Positions 48,986 to 58,719 of a stretch of 64,000 nt of DNA are shown piece by piece. The position numbers were made by a program, and so were the translations under genes. Location: the NCBI GenBank assembly GCA_035578155.1, contig JAPWDM010000024.1, positions 1,852,501-1,916,500 of the forward strand, read 5' to 3'. The notes below the pieces were generated by a model, which was not told the DNA's origin, ran no database searches, and saw only the letters and a list, made by a program, of their open reading frames with translations. Source of the stretch: Brachynemurus nebulosus. Taxonomy: Eukaryota; Arthropoda; Insecta; Neuroptera; Myrmeleontidae. The stretch's first letter is position 1. Every line of letters starts with the position of its first letter.

Positions 48986-49752
48986 CTACTGTACTGCCGG
49001 AAATTTGGGTGTCAATTGTACTTGAGGTTTTTTTTTGTATATGAGTCAGCACTTTATAAGATGTTTATTTAATAAAAACTCGTGACTTTATACGGTTTGT
49101 GTTTGTTTATTTAAGATTTTTTAGCTGACTTAGGATGATGTAATTTCATAATATGTTTGCATCATAGCCAGAGGGGAATTTTATTTAAAAGCAAGTCACA
49201 ACTTGTCAGTTCCAGGAATTTGTTTACATTAATGTCATCGTAAATCATAAATTTAGCTATGTTTATTTAAGATTTTGCTGACTCATATTCAGATATTTTT
49301 TTAATTTGTTTATTTATATAAGTTTTAATTTAAAAAATATTTATTTAAGATTTTGACAACACAGCAATTTCTTTGTTTGATTTCAAATATGAAATAGTTT
49401 TCTCGGAATTTTTAATTTATGGCCTGATAATAATCAGGGGTTTTTTCAATTTGTTTATATAAGTTTTAATTTTTGTTTATTTAAAATTAGTCAGCAATTC
49501 TTTTATTAGGTTTCAAATGTGAAATAAATTTCTCGGAATTTGACATTTGACCTTCGGTTATTTGCGTTGTAAAAATTCTGAGCCAGCATTTTTTGTGATT
49601 CCCCTCCAGAATTTTTCGAGCAGTCAAAATCGTATAAATTGAGGTCTGCGTGCCCCCTCAAATCACTTCTTCAGCAAACTTCAAGCAGTTAATATTGTTA
49701 TTGTTGCAAGAATTTGTATCGAGGTTTTTTTTTTTAAAATTAAAATACAACA
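48986..49752. other. Polinton left noncoding region with direct repeats
   Basis: No gene. A ~100-bp direct repeat (about 49300-49411 and 49448-49543) shares TTTATATAAGTTTTAATTT and the ATTTCTCGGAATTT end. TTTGTTTATTTAAGATTTT recurs near 49102, 49261 and 49340. It lies between TIR and polB, so it may hold regulatory or replication sites. Confidence 0.6.
49633..49668 (+). promoter_or_regulatory. TATA plus initiator upstream of polB
   Basis: TATAAA at 49633-49638 and an initiator-like TCACTT at 49663-49668 are 32 bases apart (first T to the A), the usual RNA polymerase II spacing. The first codon of the predicted polB exon is at 49753. Confidence 0.6.
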
Positions 49753-52700
49753 ATGGCTTCATTAAACGACGTGGCAACTAGAATGGTGGAAAATGTACGA
49801 AACGCGCTATCATTACTGGAAATGGATACCCGGGATGCAGATGAATTGGAAAAATGGATGAAACATACAAATACCAACATAAGACTAATCAACAAGGCAA
49901 TTCGTGGAGCGGAAAACTTGGGACAACGCAAACATTTTGAATCATGTGCGGGAAAAATGAAAGGATTTCGAATCAGAATGAAGGCGCTACGAAAATATGG
50001 TAAGTTTTTTCAAATATAAATTTATTTTTTCTTATGACTTTTTTTATAATTTTGATATATCAACATGGTAAATTTTTTAAATATAAATTTTTTTTTAATG
50101 ATTTTTTATAAATTTGATAAATAATTTTTTTATGTTGATTGTTTCAGGTGCCGGCATGAATCGAAATCAACGTAAAAGATCTGATAGAATTCAATGGGCT
50201 GACGTGGAATCCGCATTTGCAAGTCGAATACGAACGGGAGTGGTTACCAACATAACACACATAGAGCCAAAGGACTTTTTAGACGACGCTACATCTATGT
50301 TCACTCGGCGAATACAAAATATATTAAAAAAATACTTAACGATAAAAGTCAACACAACGTTTTGCGGGTTATTTGTGAAAACTGATGGTGACGAGGATAA
50401 ATACGACATGAAACACTTCAATACACCGAATATCATAATAGATCGTGGAACAAACCTAAAACAGTGCTACATGGAACATGTACGGGAACCAATTTTGAGA
50501 AAATTGAGCGAGTTTACCGAGTCGGGGAGCGGATGGGCTTTATCAAGCATAATCAACCTAGCTGTGAACATCAACAAGTATACACCTTTCCGTGGATCAA
50601 GCTACATCGAATTACCTCAAGAAATAAAAACGAAAAAAGCATGTATCAACGTAAAAAACTTCAACGATGACGCCTGTTTCGCGTGGGCAGTGGTATCTGC
50701 ACTTCATCCAGCTACATCAAATAAAAATCCAGCTCGAACCACCTCTTACCCACACTACTCAACGGTGCTAAACTTGGACGGGATACAGTTCCCAATGACG
50801 ATCCAACAACTGAGCAAATTCGAGAAACAGAACCCAACAATATCAGTCAACGTGTTTATACTAAAAAAACAAAATGGACATTTCGAAACCGTACCTGCTG
50901 CGCTAACGAGAGAGAAGAAACAAAACCACATAAACCTTTTAATGATCCAGAATGAGTATTACGAGGATGAAGACAACGAACAGGACAACGATCAAGATTT
51001 ACGCTACCATTTCTGCTGGATTAAGGACTTATCAAAACTCGTGTCAAGACAATTATCAAATCGTAATGGGAAAAAATATATCTGTGATCGATGCTTAAAT
51101 TACTTTCGCACAGAAGATAAACTGATAAAACATACAGAAGACTGCGTGAACATGAACAACTGTCGGGTTATAATGCCGGAAGGGAAAAGCAAATACATAT
51201 CATTCAAGAACTACAGCAACAAGAAACGTGTTCCATTTATAATTTACGCCGACGTGGAATCATTCCTACAACCTGTGACGGGAAACGAAAATCAGAAGAA
51301 TACAACAACGTACCAACAACATCGGGCATACAGTATCGGTTACTACTTTCACTGCTCCTACAACAACCAACTAAGCTACTATAGATCATACCGCGGACCA
51401 AATTGCGAAAAATGGTTCGCAGAAGAATTGGCAACGTTACGTGAAAATATCTTGGAACCCATATACGACAACATAATACCAATGAACGAGTTAACACCAG
51501 AGGAACAACAGCAACTTAAACAACGAAGTACCGGGTGCCACATCTGCGAGAAACCATTCAAACCTGAGGATATTGTGGTTCGTGATCATAACCACTTCAC
51601 CGGCGAATACAATGGACCTGCGCACAAGGGATGCAACTTGAATTATAAGGATTTTCATATGATTCCTGTTGTATTCCACAACTTGAGTGGTTATGATGCA
51701 CATTTCGTAATAAAGGATATAGCAACAGCATTCGAGGGACGTGTCGACTTACTACCAATCAACAAGGAACGATACATTGCATTCACTAAACATGTTACGG
51801 GCAGCGAAATTACATTTAGATTCATCGACTCTTTCCGATTTATGGCATCAAGTTTGGATAAATTATCTTCATATCTCAACGAGTTCAACATAGTTAAATC
51901 ACAATTTCCGGATACCGACTACAAATTACTTACGCGCAAAGGTGTTTTTCCGTACGACTACATATCAGGTTGGGATAAATTGGAAGAAACATGTTTACCA
52001 TCACGGGAGAAATTCTACAATCGACTCAACGACAACGATATCACCATGGATGACTATACACACGCACAAAAAGTTTGGGATACATTCAACACACAGACGC
52101 TTGGAGAATACTCGGATTTATATATGAAAACGGACATACTACTACTCGCGGATGTTTTCGAGAATTTTCGGGATACGTGCATGCGCACACACGGATTGGA
52201 TCCAGCTCATTATTACACGACGCCGGGACTTACGTGGGATGCAGCCTTAAAATATACAAAAGTGGAGTTAGAACTGATATCTGATGTGGACCAATTATTA
52301 TTCATTGAACGTGGTATTCGAGGTGGATTGAGCCAGTGTAGTAACCGATACGCGACAGCAAACAATAAATATATGAACACCTACGATCCGGACGAGGAAT
52401 CAAAATACCTGATGTACTATGACGTGAACAACTTATATGGATGGGCAATGTCACAATACTTACCAACGGGAAATTTCAAATGGATGGAAAATACTGACAT
52501 AGATGTTCAACAAATACCCGATGATTCACCTACAGGATACATACTTGAAGTGGATTTGGAATACCCGAGAGAACTGCACGATAAACACAACGATTTACCA
52601 TTATGTCCAGAGAGAATGTGTGCACCCGGTACTAAACAGGAAATGTTATTGGCAACGCTATACAACAAACAGAAATACGTGATACACTATCGGAACCTGA

Positions 52701-53632
52701 AACAATGTCTACAACACGGGATGAAATTAAAGAAAATCCATAGAGTGCTACAATTCGATCAATCACCATGGCTTAAATCCTACATAGATTTAAACACAGC
52801 TCTAAGACAAACGGCGGGAAACGAATTCGAGAAAAATCTCTACAAGCTACTCAACAACGCGGTCTTCGGGAAAACGATGGAAAACGTACGGAAACACTCG
52901 ATCGTGAAATTGTTAACGAAATGGTATGGACGATATGGTGCGGAAGTTATGATAGCAAAACCGAATTTCCACAGCCGCACCATATTTGACGAGAATCTTA
53001 TTGCAGTCGAACTACGAAAAACGGAAGTGTTTATGAACAAACCAATATACGTCGGGCAAGCAATTCTGGATATTTCGAAAACATGTGTCTACGATTTTCA
53101 TTACAACTACATACAGCCAACGTTCGGGAACAACAGCAAATTACTCTACACGGATACCGATTCATTGATTTACGAGATAAAATGCTCAGATATTTACGAA
53201 ATAATGAAACGAGATATTCAATACTTCGATACGTCGGATTACAACGCGGATAATCAATATAACATGCCAAGAGTCAATAAGAAAATACCCGGGTTAATGA
53301 AGGATGAGCTAAATGGTCGAATCTTTACAAAATTTGTGGGCTTAAGATCGAAAATGTATAGTTGTCAAGTGGACGGCGAGGATCACACGAAGAAAGCGAA
53401 AGGTGTAAAGAATTCTGTGGTTAAGAAAACGATAACTTTCAACGATTACGTGGACTGTCTAAAACACAATACAATCATAAACCGACAACAAAACCTGATA
53501 CAATCGAAAAAACATAACGTGTATAGTGTAACTCAGAACAAGGTGGCGCTCAGCCCGTACGATACGAAACGATATATTGTGGAGGGGGAAACGGATACTT
53601 TAGCATGGGGACATTACTCGTTAAATTACTGA
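49753..53632 (+). CDS. polB: Protein-primed family B DNA polymerase (two exons)
   Basis: Replicates the element by protein priming. Predicted exons are 49753-49999 and 50148-53632 (about 1243 residues). Visible motifs, by nucleotide: a C2HC-type finger (CDRCLNYF, 51085-51145); exonuclease Exo I YADVES (51244-51261), Exo II HNLSGYDAHF (51677-51706) and Exo III LYMKTDILLLADV (52119-52157); a zinc/HNH-like CHIC...CNLNY insertion (51536-51650); polymerase motif A DVNNLYG (52421-52441), motif B KLLNNAVFGKT (52843-52875) and motif C YTDTDS (53147-53164); a KMYSC block after it. All catalytic residues are present and the large exon is open throughout. If exon 1 is not used, translation could begin at the Met at 50157. 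Motif A of the NLYG kind is typical of protein-primed PolBs. Confidence 0.95.
50000..50147 (+). other. Predicted 148-bp intron in polB
   Basis: GTAAGT follows codon 82 plus one base of the first exon, and a T-rich stretch ending TTGTTTCAG precedes 50148. Removing it keeps the reading frame (phase 1, a Gly codon at the join). Without splicing the first frame stops at 50019. A second, weak duplication (AAATTTTTT runs) fills the intron. Confidence 0.75.
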
Positions 53633-53667
53633 ATATCAACAACGTTAAAATTAGTACGCAAGTGGAA

Positions 53668-53787
53668 ATGGCATCGTCATCATCGGCTTACTGGAAACGG
53701 CTACAAATATTTTCAAGTGAACTGGATAAACTACGTAAACGGGTTGATACCTACGAAAAAACAATTGATGCTATTGTAAAAATGTAA
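53668..53787 (+). CDS. Small coiled-coil protein
   Basis: 39 codons from the Met at 53668 (sequence GAAATGGC is a good start context); an upstream in-frame Met at 53605 would overlap the polB end by 28 bases. Serine-rich start (MASSSSAYW), then a heptad-like charged helix (ELDKLRKRVDTYEKTID). It ends just before the next gene. Function unknown; it may be a small structural or accessory protein, or noise. Confidence 0.45.
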   Translation: MASSSSAYWKRLQIFSSELDKLRKRVDTYEKTIDAIVKM

Positions 53788-53829
53788 AATTTGAAATTGT
53801 CTGAACCGGAATCAATGTAGTGGGATAAA

Positions 53830-54417
53830 ATGGATGTTTCAATTGGTGAATTTTTCGAACGTGAACCAATGCTACTGAACGAACTGACTTTGGAAACATT
53901 TCTTCAAATCTACAAGTGGATCAGTTTGAATGTGTTGAAAAGTTATGGTGCGAAAATCATACAACGCGCCTGGATTTGGTTACCATCCGATTATCGAGCC
54001 ATGTTTCAAGAATGTGAACCATGTTTTGAACATTATAATCGACCCTGGCAACAAGATCATATTGATGGACCACCTGGTTTGAAAATTCGCTGTGAAATGT
54101 GCAAGAATGGTGTGAAAATGGAGGAAAACTTTCAACCGCCTGTTGGTGAACCATTGACATTTGCAACACAGATATCACACGTTGAAGACATATTTCTGAC
54201 TCATCCTTATTTGTATACAAAAGTCAGAAATTTCGATATGTTATTATACTTAACAAAACAACTATTGAAATATGATATTTGGGTGCAACATCTGTATGCA
54301 TATATGATACCCGAATATGCACAACGAATTTGTCAAGTATGGGATCAGTTACCTGAAAACATGAAACAATTACGTTCGGGTGTTATTGAATATATAAACA
54401 AATCATACAATTTTTAA
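53830..54417 (+). CDS. Polinton hypothetical protein with CxxC motif
   Basis: 195 residues, not recognised. It has an acidic, helical N-terminal part, an aromatic-rich centre (AWIWLPSDYRAMF), a CEMC pair and a CEPCFEHY pair about 30 residues apart that could bind a metal, and a helical C-terminal part. It lies just after polB on the same strand and has full coding character, so it is a real gene of this element. Its position suggests an early or accessory role, but the function is not known. Confidence 0.8.
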   Translation: MDVSIGEFFEREPMLLNELTLETFLQIYKWISLNVLKSYGAKIIQRAWIWLPSDYRAMFQECEPCFEHYNRPWQQDHIDGPPGLKIRCEMCKNGVKMEENFQPPVGEPLTFATQISHVEDIFLTHPYLYTKVRNFDMLLYLTKQLLKYDIWVQHLYAYMIPEYAQRICQVWDQLPENMKQLRSGVIEYINKSYNF

Positions 54418-54420
54418 TAT

Positions 54421-54637
54421 TTATTTATTGTAAAAAATAATTCATATACATTTATTGTAAAAAAATATTTCATATACAAAACATTTATTGTAAAAAATAT
54501 TACATATACATTTATTGTGAAAATATTTTGTATTCATACTTATATTTTAAAAATAAAGAACAATAATTATTTACATATATGTGTTATTTATTTGAAAAAA
54601 ACCTTTTTATCTTACAGATTATCAAAAATTAGATTGT
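54421..54637. other. Convergent intergenic region with 4 short tandem repeats and polyA signals
   Basis: Four copies of a TTTATTGTAAAAAATAT...CATATACA unit (27-33 bp) at 54421-54530. AATAAA on the plus strand (54552-54557) serves the rightward genes, and its complement near 54587 serves the leftward integrase unit. The two transcription units converge here. Confidence 0.7.
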
Positions 54638-55564
54638 TTAAACAATATCAGATTCTTGAATCCAGCTGTTGTTATCCGATGGGAAACCAAGCCACTTGAC
54701 CAATACTTTCCCATCACGTCTCTTCAGAATTCGTTCCACGAGGTACACATCAGGATATTTAACTTTCTGTAGTTCATACTCGTAAAAGCTACCTCGGATA
54801 GGCCGTTGATTGATATCTTCAAGTAGATATGTGACCGGATTTGTATGTTTAACTTTGACGATTTTAAAAATTTCCGTAGACCAATTCGGTGTGTAGCCTT
54901 TTTCAAAGATTGATTTAAATTTGCTAATTCGAACAAAGTCGTTAACTTTATACTTGGCTGCACCAGCAATTTTTATATTACTGTATACATTAGATAATAA
55001 ATATGCTTCATTATCAGCAGTGACATCTCGTGGAGCCATTTTGATTGTACGATGCTTTGTTCTATTATATTCATCAACTAAATCGTTAATTAATTGCAAC
55101 CATTTATAATTACCGTTTAGAGAAAAAGCACGCCAAAGTTTATTCTTAATGGTACGATTAAAACGTTCAACGATTGAAGCTTTTAACGTACTATATGTAG
55201 AATAATGATTAATATTATGTTTTTCCATTAACGCCTTAAAGTTACTATTAAAAAATTCTCGGCCGTCGTCTGTTTGAAGGTGCGTCGGTGTGCGCTTGCT
55301 CTGTTTGAATATTGATTCCATGGCAGCAGTAACAAGCACTCCAGATTTATCTTTTACCGGTACAGTCCAAGCATACTTCGAAAATGTGTCAATAGCTGTC
55401 AACAGGTACCTATATCCATGATTTTCTTTCCCATAAGCACCCATTTCAACAAGATCAGCTTGCCATAAATCATCGATACCCTTAGTTATAACACGACGCC
55501 TTTTGAAATTTTTACGAGCCGGTTTGTGTAATTCGCTTACAACTTGTTCTTTAACTTTACTCAT
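54638..55564 (-). CDS. Polinton integrase with chromodomain
   Basis: Inserts the element DNA into the host genome. 308 residues. The DDE core has Asp37 (WQADLVE), Asp99 (QTDDGREF) and Glu133 (IVERFNR), with 33 residues between the last two. An SH3-like part follows (DFVRISKFKSIF, about 209-260), and residues about 273-308 are a chromodomain (VYLVERILKRR, VLVKWLGF, NSWIQESDIV), as in other Maverick integrases, which may target histone marks. There is no N-terminal zinc finger. The start overlaps the end of the upstream gene by 8 bases (ATGAGTAA), which suggests coupled expression. All catalytic residues are present. Confidence 0.96.
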   Translation of the reverse strand: MSKVKEQVVSELHKPARKNFKRRRVITKGIDDLWQADLVEMGAYGKENHGYRYLLTAIDTFSKYAWTVPVKDKSGVLVTAAMESIFKQSKRTPTHLQTDDGREFFNSNFKALMEKHNINHYSTYSTLKASIVERFNRTIKNKLWRAFSLNGNYKWLQLINDLVDEYNRTKHRTIKMAPRDVTADNEAYLLSNVYSNIKIAGAAKYKVNDFVRISKFKSIFEKGYTPNWSTEIFKIVKVKHTNPVTYLLEDINQRPIRGSFYEYELQKVKYPDVYLVERILKRRDGKVLVKWLGFPSDNNSWIQESDIV

Positions 55565-55973
55565 CTTGAACTGTTGGCATGGTATTTACAGTGAGTTGCT
55601 TATATAGGTTCGAAATAAATTGTATTTTATTTTCTAATTGCTTAAATTTAACGTGAAATTCCTCTTTAAATACTGTATTTGCAATAGTTTCCATTACCAT
55701 TTTCAACTCATTATCCATGTTCTCCAAATGACTAAGTTTTGCGGTCACAATTGATTCAAATTGTTTATGTGAATTTTCAAGTGTTGTCATACCGTCCGAA
55801 ATTTTAGCAAGCGCTTCATTAAGAAAAGCCAAGTTAACAGCATCAGCTTTATGTTTAGGTGTGCGAACGTTTGTCAGACGTTTACCTTTCATATCGTAAT
55901 CACCATTCGTTGTTAAATTAATGGAAGCGGCTTTTCCGCCACTGCTGAATCGACCGAATTTGTCAACGCTCAT
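55557..55973 (-). CDS. Fibre-like protein with helical stalk
   Basis: 138 residues. Residues about 23-54 match a DMxxKRLxNVxxPxxxxDAVNxxxL pattern (here DYDMKGKRLTNVRTPKHK, then ADAVNLAFL), which recurs in phage tail fibres and in many Polinton proteins. About residues 55-130 are a long helix with heptad-like spacing (likely trimeric coiled coil). It could be a receptor-binding fibre or its base, but the C-terminal knob expected of a fibre is absent. It sits directly upstream of the integrase in the same leftward unit. Function inferred only. Confidence 0.7.
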   Translation of the reverse strand: MSVDKFGRFSSGGKAASINLTTNGDYDMKGKRLTNVRTPKHKADAVNLAFLNEALAKISDGMTTLENSHKQFESIVTAKLSHLENMDNELKMVMETIANTVFKEEFHVKFKQLENKIQFISNLYKQLTVNTMPTVQDE

Positions 55974-56011
55974 GTTTGAAATGACTATCTAATCAGGTTG
56001 ATCACCTGTAT

Positions 56012-56992
56012 TTATTCTATTACATCAGCCTCGCGCAATTCCTCTAAAATGGCTTGTATCTCATTTTGATGATTGGTGTGTCCAGCTTGCTGTGACGCAA
56101 CCAATAATATTAGCCTATCGATAAGTTCGTCTATATCATTCCAATAACGATAATCAATCGTTTGATTAGCATCATAATGCATTAAACCGGAACCGGTTGG
56201 TTGTCGTTTGGGTGTTGACGTGTACCTTGGTGACGATGGAAAAAGTTTTTTTATAATTATTCTATACTTATAACTTTGATTTGAATTAACTGGTGCATTA
56301 ATATTATAACTTCTTTTATGCGCATTAGTACTTTTTAAAATGGTCTTATAAGTATCTAAATCCGACTCTGTGTATACATGATGATTTGGATATTTTTTAA
56401 ACATTAACTCAAAGAGACCTTCAGTACCGGGGTAAACGATGTTGTTAATAATAAAATTATCATCAATTATATCCAATTCAGAATTACCAATCATCCATTT
56501 ATTTGTTCGCTCATCTATACGCGGTCCATAGGTACGATCAAGGGTTCTTTTAGCTCTACGTGTGGTTGCCAACGTGAGATATTTTTCAGCTAGTGCACCA
56601 ACATAGGGTTTTGCTGTAGGTTGACTACTTTGTTCCATCACATAAGGTGTTGCTGTAGGTTGACTACTTTGTTCCATAAGCGTTGACCTAAATATCTCAG
56701 TATCATCATCATTATTATCATTACTAAGAAAATGTGACTTTATATCGACATCAGAATCGGTTGAAAAACGTGCTTTTTTAATTTTAGGTTTTTCATCTTT
56801 AAGCAAGAAACTTTTTATTGGTTCATTTCTTATTTCAGCAGCTAGTTCCTTAAGTGGCTCCGTTATTGGCTTAAATGATTCTTGTAAATTTTTCTCTCGT
56901 TTAAACTGACTATCTTTGAGCGCACGGTATTTGGCGCGTATAGATTTTGTAGCATTGATGATTTTTCGTTTTAGCTCCCGTTCGCTATCCAT
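56012..56992 (-). CDS. Polinton conserved protein (DUF8207-like)
   Basis: 326 residues. The lysine-rich N-terminal helix is followed by a disordered, acidic region with a 13-residue tandem duplication (MEQSSQPTATPYV then MEQSSQPTAKPYV, residues 106-131). From about residue 154 the block YGPR...WMIGN...DDNFIINN...YPGTEGLFEL...YT...YKTILKSTNAH is, from memory, the DUF8207 signature found in insect Polinton-derived proteins. Its role is not known. It heads the leftward unit that continues with the fibre-like protein and the integrase. The 13-residue duplication is in a linker and is probably recent. Confidence 0.85.
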   Translation of the reverse strand: MDSERELKRKIINATKSIRAKYRALKDSQFKREKNLQESFKPITEPLKELAAEIRNEPIKSFLLKDEKPKIKKARFSTDSDVDIKSHFLSNDNNDDDTEIFRSTLMEQSSQPTATPYVMEQSSQPTAKPYVGALAEKYLTLATTRRAKRTLDRTYGPRIDERTNKWMIGNSELDIIDDNFIINNIVYPGTEGLFELMFKKYPNHHVYTESDLDTYKTILKSTNAHKRSYNINAPVNSNQSYKYRIIIKKLFPSSPRYTSTPKRQPTGSGLMHYDANQTIDYRYWNDIDELIDRLILLVASQQAGHTNHQNEIQAILEELREADVIE

Positions 56993-57034
56993 AGTGTGTG
57001 CGTGCTTATGCTATTACAGTTTACTAGCAAATGT

Positions 57035-57065
57035 GCAGTGTGAACGTGTACACAGCCATTTTATA
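57035..57065 (-). promoter_or_regulatory. TATA plus initiator of the leftward unit
   Basis: On the minus strand TATAAAA (57065 to 57059) and an initiator-like TCACACT 28 bases downstream precede the start codon at 56992 by about 45 bases. Confidence 0.5.
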
Positions 57066-57100
57066 GCTTTTTCGAACCGAATTGATGAACTGAACAGAGA

Positions 57101-57432
57101 TTTCGGTCGAACCGCACACTATTTCGGTCGAACCGCACACATTTTCGGTCGAACCGCACACTATTTCGGTCGAACCGCACACTATTTCGGTCGAACCGCA
57201 CACTATTTCGGTCCAACCGCACACTATTTCGGTCCAACCGCACACATTTTCGGTCCAACCGCACACTATTTCGGTCCAACCGCACACATTTTCGGTCGAA
57301 CCGCACACTATTTCGGTCCAACCGCACACATTTTCGGTCGAACCGCACACATTTTCGGTCCAACCGCACACTATTTCGGTCCAACCGCACACGTTTTCGG
57401 TTGAACCACACACTATTTCGGTCCAACCGCAC
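57101..57432. repeat. 21-bp x 16 tandem array
   Basis: Sixteen units (the last partial) of 21 bp, each TTTCGGTC(G/C)AACCGCACAC plus one or two variable bases. Sites of G/C variation fall at one position. Because the unit is 21 bp, frames on both strands stay open (for example a FGRTAHY repeat), but these are by-products. The array is flanked by TTCGAACCGAA at 57071-57081 and its complement TTCGGTTCGAA at 57573-57583. It lies upstream of the leftward unit and downstream of the packaging ATPase. It could be an enhancer, a replication or packaging site or a binding array for an element-encoded protein. Confidence 0.96.
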
Positions 57433-57625
57433 TGCATCAGTAGGTATGGGGCCACTTGGCAACGCAGTGTAATTGCCTATATTCAGGGGCAAGTATTTGA
57501 ATATTGATGCTGAGTAAGTATAGTATCATCTAGCAATGAACTATATGTAAATGGTAAAATGAGTTAGTCTATTTCGGTTCGAAACACAATGGTATTTCAT
57601 ATAGAAATAATCTATATGTTATTGA

Positions 57626-58318
57626 TCAGTTTTTAATTTGAATAAAGATATCGAAATTTTTACGATACCTTCCGCTATTCAACTCACTGTCTTTATCTAT
57701 AACCAAAAAGTTGAACCTTTCACGCCAACATTCATTGCAAATTTCTTTGAACTGATCGAATAACATGTCACTACCTACATGTTCTTGGAAAACGTGTTTG
57801 ATATTAGTCAAATCTTGTTTAAATAAAACTATTAAATTAGCATTATCCCTAAGTAATTGTTTTGGTATGAAACTGTATGTCTGACAAAGATAGAAGACTG
57901 AAACATCTTTATGACGCCCCATACTGAAATATGCTCTAATATTATTTTGTTTATCCGTAGCAACATCGTCAAATATAAAAATTGAATTATTTTTTACATC
58001 TTCTGGTGCTATAACATCATCATTATTAGAAAAAGTAAAATATCCTAAACCCCTTATTGGTTTAAGAACGCGTTTCAGATACTCATACTTTGGTTGACAG
58101 AGTGATTTTGAATAGAGATAAATATTTTCAAAACTTAATCCATTCGGATGTTCTAATAAATTTAATAAAATGCTAGTCTTGCCACACCCCGAAGGACCAG
58201 AGATTATACATCTTATACTATTCGGTAATAAGGGGCCATGCTTTTTTTCAGCTAATGTGGTTGACACAAAATCCATATTTTTGATTGGCAGTTCAACATC
58301 TTGTTTTACGAAACGCAT
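57626..58318 (-). CDS. FtsK/HerA-type packaging ATPase
   Basis: Packs the genome into the capsid. 230 residues. Walker A GPSGCGKTS at residues 41-49, Walker B SIFIFDDVA with Asp117 and Asp118, followed by a Gln-containing strand (LCQTYSFI) and an arginine-finger-like tail. Length and motifs fit the A32-like ATPases of Polintons and large DNA viruses. It is transcribed leftward, divergent from the small gene at 58384. Confidence 0.92.
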   Translation of the reverse strand: MRFVKQDVELPIKNMDFVSTTLAEKKHGPLLPNSIRCIISGPSGCGKTSILLNLLEHPNGLSFENIYLYSKSLCQPKYEYLKRVLKPIRGLGYFTFSNNDDVIAPEDVKNNSIFIFDDVATDKQNNIRAYFSMGRHKDVSVFYLCQTYSFIPKQLLRDNANLIVLFKQDLTNIKHVFQEHVGSDMLFDQFKEICNECWRERFNFLVIDKDSELNSGRYRKNFDIFIQIKN

Positions 58319-58383
58319 TTTTAACGCTACTGATTTATTATATAAGCGCTCAGCCCCTTATATACTTACGCGCAGTAGTCATC
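58319..58383. promoter_or_regulatory. Bidirectional promoter between ATPase and the 58384 gene
   Basis: A 65-bp gap separates divergent start codons. Rightward: TATATA at 58360-58365 upstream of ATG 58384. Leftward: a TATATAA box at 58337-58343 on the minus strand with an ATCAGTAGC initiator-like block. Confidence 0.55.
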
Positions 58384-58683
58384 ATGAATCACTACAGCGT
58401 GGATTGGCGCACCTTAGGTCTTGAATGTATACTCGTCAACAATGAATTTAATTGTTGCAGTGATCCACAAGTTACCGACAACAATGAAATTAAATGGTTT
58501 AACGATTCTGATGAACCATTGTTGTCAATAACTTTTAATCATATTGAAAAGGATGATATTATGCATCTATGTATTATAATTTCTAATTGTTGTAAAAAGA
58601 GGATTTATTTGATTGAAAGTGATCAAAATTGTAAATTAGCTGTTCATGAAATTGATTCATTTCAATTTTTCATGAATCTATAA
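58384..58683 (+). CDS. Hypothetical small Polinton protein
   Basis: 99 residues from Met 58384 (an upstream in-frame Met at 58285 lies inside the ATPase gene). Acidic, cysteine-containing (a CC pair at NNEFNCCSD and ISNCCKKR), with alternating hydrophobic strands, so perhaps a beta-rich fold. It precedes the PLA2 gene directly and its end overlaps the next TATA box. No family recognised. Confidence 0.7.
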   Translation: MNHYSVDWRTLGLECILVNNEFNCCSDPQVTDNNEIKWFNDSDEPLLSITFNHIEKDDIMHLCIIISNCCKKRIYLIESDQNCKLAVHEIDSFQFFMNL

Positions 58684-58716
58684 ATAGCTCGAATCAAATT
58701 TTATTAACATTCAGTT
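58679..58716 (+). promoter_or_regulatory. TATA plus initiator of the virion gene cluster
   Basis: TATAAATA at 58679-58686, overlapping the stop of the previous gene, and TCAGTT at 58711-58716 just before the PLA2 start codon (58720). The spacing is slightly long (about 34). A very short 5' leader would result. Confidence 0.6.
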
Positions 58717-58719
58717 CTA

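Noticed and set aside
51237..51891. Minus-strand frames inside polB
   Set aside because: Shadows of the polymerase gene in other frames.
57101..57432. CRISPR-like array
   Set aside because: Units are directly adjacent 21-mers with no unique spacers and the context is eukaryotic.
56916..57455. Three long frames (up to 162 codons) over the 57.1-57.4 kb array, with FGRTAHY-type repeats
   Set aside because: The 21-bp unit is a multiple of three, so frames stay open on both strands; the ends run into noncoding sequence.
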